Origin: Lentisphaeria bacterium | GTDB taxonomy: Bacteria; Verrucomicrobiota; Lentisphaeria; Victivallales; Victivallaceae | DNA: 9,240 nucleotides | Reading direction: 5' to 3' | Assembly: GCA_900768515.1 (NCBI GenBank) | Contig: CAAGDG010000054.1 | Coordinates: forward strand, 1-9,240 | Part shown: positions 7,301 through 9,240 of the stretch, piece by piece | Layout of the letters: every line of letters starts with the position of its first letter | Numbering within the stretch: the first letter of the stretch is position 1 | Notes under the pieces: generated by a model | What the model saw: the letters and a program-made list of their open reading frames with translations, nothing else | Database searches by the model: none | Told to the model about the DNA's origin: nothing | Program-made: the position numbers and the translations under genes

Positions 7301-8313
7301 GGCACCGCCTCCTCCGCCGGTTCCGGCAGTTTCGGCAGTTTCGGCAGATCCGGACAGAAAAGCGCGTAATCCACCGGTTTTTGAAGTTCGCCGTAACCGA
7401 TCAGCAACCGGACCGTGAAATCGAATTTTTCGCGGGAAAGCCTGCCCGCCCGCGCCGGATCGGACAACTCCAGCTGACGACCGAAAAGATCCAGCATCCA
7501 CCACTGATGCGCCGGGTCGAACTGACCGCCCGCGGCATCACTGAAAACGCGCACATAATCCAGGGCCTGTTCCCGGTGATTCAACGCCTCCCGCCACCCT
7601 TCCAGGAGGGCCGCCCGGAACCGGGCGCACATCTCCGGCCGCGCGGAAACCGTGGATTCCAGCGCGTACAAGCCGTCTTCCGGAATGTCAAGCCCGCACT
7701 CCCGCAGACGGATCCGGACCAGGTCCCGGGACGAGCATCCGCCGGCCAGCAGCTGGTAGTACTCGTTGTACTCCATCACATTGACCACGTCGACAGCGCC
7801 CCACAGAAACGGCAGCACGTCGGAACCCAGCGGAAGAATCGCCGGATTCTCCACCTTCTGCTGACGCAGCAGAATCCGGGGCAGCATTCCGAAATCGACC
7901 CCCCAGATCCCGAAACGGAGCGGGCGCCCCTCCCGGTGGGGATTGCGCAGCGAGGCGGCATCGGTGACCCCCGACGAGGAACGGGCGACCAGAACCAGCG
8001 AAGAGCTTTGACTGAGCTGCAGCAGGTTCACCACGGCAAGCCCCCGGTCGCGCTCAGAGAGCGCCACAGTCAGGGGAGCGATGACGAAATCACTCCGGCC
8101 ACCGCGCAGATAATCGAAAATGGCGGACTCCGGAGTTTTGTGGCGGATATCCACCTCCAGACCGTATCTGCGGAAAATTCCCGCCTCGCGGGCATAGTAG
8201 ACCCCGGCGAACTGCGCCTGCGGCGTCCAGAGCAGCGTGATCGAGCAACGCTCCGCCCCGGCCGCAAGCAGACAGCCGAAGAACAACATCACCGCCGCAC
8301 CGATTCTTTTCAC
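7297..8313 (-). CDS. Periplasmic NMT1/THI5-like substrate-binding protein
   Basis: The 338-residue product has a signal peptide: VKR, a hydrophobic stretch IGAAVMLFFGCLLAAG, and a likely cleavage after AGA (about residue 20). The mature start, ITLLWTPQAQFAGVYYAREAGIFRRYGLEVDI (25-56), is the hallmark of the NMT1/THI5/SsuA-like type 2 binding fold, whose members bind thiamine-pyrimidine-like, sulfonate or other small ligands. SDFVIAPLTVAL (74-85) and WGAVDVVNVMEYNEYYQLL (171-189) fit the same fold. The ligand cannot be told from sequence. No ABC permease or ATPase is adjacent; instead the gene runs into a sensor phosphatase, so a sensory role is plausible. The GTG at 8313 is chosen because it sits just before the signal peptide, 22 bases after the lipoprotein stop. 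Its ribosome site is poor. The C terminus ends in an LPKLPKLPEPAEE tail coded by a 9-bp tandem repeat. Confidence 0.88.
   Translation of the reverse strand: MKRIGAAVMLFFGCLLAAGAERCSITLLWTPQAQFAGVYYAREAGIFRRYGLEVDIRHKTPESAIFDYLRGGRSDFVIAPLTVALSERDRGLAVVNLLQLSQSSSLVLVARSSSGVTDAASLRNPHREGRPLRFGIWGVDFGMLPRILLRQQKVENPAILPLGSDVLPFLWGAVDVVNVMEYNEYYQLLAGGCSSRDLVRIRLRECGLDIPEDGLYALESTVSARPEMCARFRAALLEGWREALNHREQALDYVRVFSDAAGGQFDPAHQWWMLDLFGRQLELSDPARAGRLSREKFDFTVRLLIGYGELQKPVDYALFCPDLPKLPKLPEPAEEAVP
7298..7315 (-). promoter_or_regulatory. Strong Shine-Dalgarno and GTGA stop-start overlap
   Basis: GGAGGAGG (7315-7308) lies inside the last codons of the NMT1-like gene, seven bases before the GTG start of the phosphatase. 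The start overlaps the upstream TGA by sharing GTGA (7300-7297). This decides the start of the phosphatase and suggests translational coupling with roughly matched output of the two proteins. Confidence 0.85.
7321..7347 (-). repeat. Three tandem 9-bp units coding Leu-Pro-Lys/Glu
   Basis: Three units, TTTCGGCAG twice and TTCCGGCAG once, lie head to tail. On the coding strand they give CTGCCGAAA, CTGCCGAAA, CTGCCGGAA. They encode the Pro-rich C-terminal tail of the NMT1-like protein and end six bases before the Shine-Dalgarno of the next gene. Confidence 0.85.
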
Positions 8314-8335
8314 GCCTCTTTTTCCCCCCGAAACG

Positions 8336-8881
8336 TCACCGGACCTCTTCCCGGTGAAACTCCATGACCGGCGCCACCCAATCTCTTTCTCCGGCGGGGT
8401 CCTCCGCCGGCAGCAGGGAGGATCCCTCCGCCGCGCGCGGCAGCAGACGGATTTCAAGCGGAGTTTCCGCACCCGGCCGCCGCGCCAGCCAGCAGAAGGT
8501 TCCACCCTCTGAAAGCAACCGCGGCAGCGCGGAATCATCCGTTCCGACGTCGGAAGAGCGAAGACGGACCGCCAGAACCGCCACGACGCCGGATCCCTCC
8601 CCGCCCGCAGCGGAAACCGGTTCGAGTGTCCGCAATTCCAGTTCCCACACCCTCTCCCGGTCCCCGGCGAAACTGCGAAGCGTCGCACCGCCATCTCTGC
8701 GAATCTGCAGCAGGAGCTCTCCGGAACGCCAGAGGCCGATCAGCGCGGCCGGCGGCGTCAGTTCCGCGTCCTCGGGCAGCAGCACCGGCCGGTCCGCCGC
8801 CGGAAGCTCCGCTTTTTCCGATGCACACCCACTCAGCAGCGTCACCGCGAAAAACACCGCTGCGATCCGATATGATCTCAT
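8336..8881 (-). CDS. Small lipoprotein of unknown function
   Basis: The 181-residue product opens with MRSYRIAAVFFAVTLLSGC, a lipoprotein signal peptide with lipobox LSGC and the lipidated C19, so it is probably anchored to a membrane on the periplasmic side. After a Pro/Glu-rich spacer (about 22-45) comes a stretch of alternating strands, starting GLWRSGELLLQIRRDGGATLRSF (49-71), which resembles the first strands of small beta-barrel lipoproteins. I recognise no specific family. I chose ATG at 8881 over the in-frame ATG at 8887: GAGG (8891-8888) is six bases from the former and abuts the latter. It is the first gene of the operon with the NMT1-like protein and the phosphatase. Its 3' half is rich in Glu, Arg and Pro. 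Confidence 0.85.
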   Translation of the reverse strand: MRSYRIAAVFFAVTLLSGCASEKAELPAADRPVLLPEDAELTPPAALIGLWRSGELLLQIRRDGGATLRSFAGDRERVWELELRTLEPVSAAGGEGSGVVAVLAVRLRSSDVGTDDSALPRLLSEGGTFCWLARRPGAETPLEIRLLPRAAEGSSLLPAEDPAGERDWVAPVMEFHREEVR

Positions 8882-8914
8882 TTTCATCCTCGACGACCCC
8901 CTCGGGACAGAACG

Positions 8915-8945
8915 TTACAAGTTCTTTCCGGGAAAACAGTTGTAA
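8915..8945. promoter_or_regulatory. 31-bp dyad-symmetric site in the lipoprotein operon leader
   Basis: TTACAA (8915-8920), four bases, TTTCC (8925-8929), a central G (8930), GGAAA (8931-8935), four bases, TTGTAA (8940-8945). All eleven base pairs of the two arm pairs match exactly about base 8930. It lies 34 bases before the chosen start codon and downstream of the predicted promoter. It could be a binding site for a dimeric regulator, or an RNA hairpin in the leader. No regulator in the window points to either. Confidence 0.55.
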
Positions 8946-8948
8946 AAG

Positions 8949-8977
8949 TAACGGAGAAATAACGGAAGAGTCACGGA
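8949..8977. promoter_or_regulatory. Three 7-bp direct repeats at 11-bp spacing
   Basis: TAACGGA (8949-8955), TAACGGA (8960-8966) and TCACGGA (8971-8977) are exactly 11 bp apart, about one helical turn, and lie next to the 31-bp dyad. A 7-bp unit with a 4-bp spacer is the layout used by OmpR/PhoB-type response regulators, though these bases are not the E. coli Pho box. They lie between the predicted -10 and the lipoprotein start. Confidence 0.45.
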
Positions 8978-8995
8978 ACCCTGCCTGCCTTCGAT

Positions 8996-9024
8996 AAGAT
9001 AGCCGACGAAACCGGCGGTTGCAA
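8996..9024 (-). promoter_or_regulatory. Candidate promoter for the lipoprotein-NMT1-SpoIIE operon
   Basis: On the minus strand TTGCAA (9024-9019), 17 bases and TATCTT (9001-8996) match the sigma70-type consensus at 4/6 and 4/6 with ideal spacing. It would give a leader of about 105 bases that holds the direct repeats and the dyad. Confidence is moderate because such matches are not rare. Confidence 0.4.
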
Positions 9025-9086
9025 GTCGTAGAGAGCTCTTATGACAGAAAATCCTGTCTTTTTCCGCTCCGGCCGGCTCCGGAAAC

Positions 9087-9115
9087 TTGACAAAAAGAGG
9101 CTCCGGCCGTATTTT
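9087..9115 (+). promoter_or_regulatory. Strong sigma70-type promoter for rnfA
   Basis: A perfect -35 TTGACA (9087-9092), a 17-base spacer and TATTTT (9110-9115, 4/6) lie 55 bases before the rnfA start. It is the best promoter match in the window. GCTCCGG occurs at 9066, 9076 and 9100, flanking the -35 and lying in the spacer. Confidence 0.72.
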
Positions 9116-9169
9116 AAATGTGTTTGTCTGCATTGCGGAAATTTCACTTTAGGGAAAGGGAAAACGCGG

Positions 9170-9240
9170 ATGAATTATCTCACTCTGACGGTGGGGGCGG
9201 TGCTGGTCAACAACTTCGTCCTCTCCCGCTTTCTGAGATC
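9170..9240 (+). CDS. rnfA: Electron transport complex subunit RnfA (5' part only)
   Basis: The first codons give MNYLTLTVGAVLVNNFVLS followed by RFL, the first transmembrane helix of RnfA/RsxA. RnfA is an inner-membrane subunit of the Rnf complex, which couples ferredoxin:NAD+ electron transfer to ion pumping. The VNNFVL motif separates it from NqrE, which has a different sequence there. AGGGAAAGGG ends nine bases before the ATG. The gene runs off the end; in RnfA a Gly usually follows RFL, but here the last bases are AGATC, which looks like adapter, so real coding probably ends at 9235. It is divergent from the lipoprotein operon and is apparently the first gene of its own transcript. Confidence 0.85.
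   Translation, partial: MNYLTLTVGAVLVNNFVLSRFLR
9236..9240 (+). other. Possible adapter remnant at the right end
   Basis: AGATC is identical to the first five bases of the reverse complement of the adapter found at 1-20. It replaces the expected Gly codon of the RnfA motif. Five bases alone are weak evidence; the motif break and the confirmed left-end adapter make it likely. Confidence 0.6.

Noticed and set aside
8336..8694. N-terminal extension of the NMT1-like protein to an ATG at 8694
   Set aside because: The extra 127 residues are Arg/Cys/Trp-rich, overlap the lipoprotein gene in another frame, and would bury the signal peptide.
9043..9063. GACAG-AAAATC-CTGTC followed by five T on the plus strand
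   Set aside because: The stem is only 5 bp and no plus-strand gene lies upstream for it to terminate, so a terminator call is not supported.
21..9235. tRNA, rRNA, CRISPR array, insertion sequence or attachment site
   Set aside because: I looked for cloverleaf-like arms, regularly spaced long repeats, transposase motifs and terminal inverted repeats, and saw none.

Overview
This window looks like a high-GC bacterial chromosomal fragment. My best guess is the PVC group, near Lentisphaerota/Victivallis. That guess rests on overall GC, an enlarged SecA (1011 aa), the NMT1-like protein plus SpoIIE phosphatase pair and an Rnf complex; no marker gene is present to fix the lineage. The first 20 bases are the 3' part of the Illumina read-1 adapter. 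The last five bases (AGATC) equal the first five of its reverse complement and sit exactly where a conserved RnfA motif breaks. The window is therefore probably a whole adapter-bounded contig or library fragment of about 9.2 kb, and biology should be read only from about 21 to 9235.

Layout: seven genes lie on the minus strand and one partial gene on the plus strand. From right to left: rnfA (9170 to the end, plus strand, 5' part only) has an excellent sigma70-type promoter at 9087-9115. It diverges from a three-gene minus-strand operon: a small lipoprotein (8336-8881), a periplasmic NMT1/THI5-like binding protein (7297-8313), and a membrane-bound PP2C/SpoIIE phosphatase with an extracytoplasmic sensor and HAMP domain (5270-7300). 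The last two genes overlap by four bases (GTGA). An A/T-rich gap (5060-5269) holds a probable terminator and a promoter for the next unit: a PTS EIIA domain protein (4598-5059) and a small zinc-ribbon protein of unknown function (4183-4575). A 301-base gap without a convincing gene (3882-4182) follows. Then pyrE (3315-3881) and secA (278-3313) are separated by one base. A clear hairpin with a T-rich tail (84-114) lies downstream of secA.

How the genes may work together: pyrE and secA are housekeeping genes. The lipoprotein/NMT1/SpoIIE unit looks like a signalling module in which a periplasmic ligand-binding protein is made in step with a membrane phosphatase that would normally act on an anti-sigma-factor antagonist. 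No ABC permease or ATPase, anti-sigma factor or antagonist gene lies in the window, so this is inference from domain type and translational coupling. The leader of this operon is the most structured non-coding stretch: a 31-bp dyad (8915-8945) next to three 7-bp repeats at exactly 11-bp intervals (8949-8977). The long plus-strand open frames opposite secA and the phosphatase are antisense shadows of high-GC genes and are not annotated.
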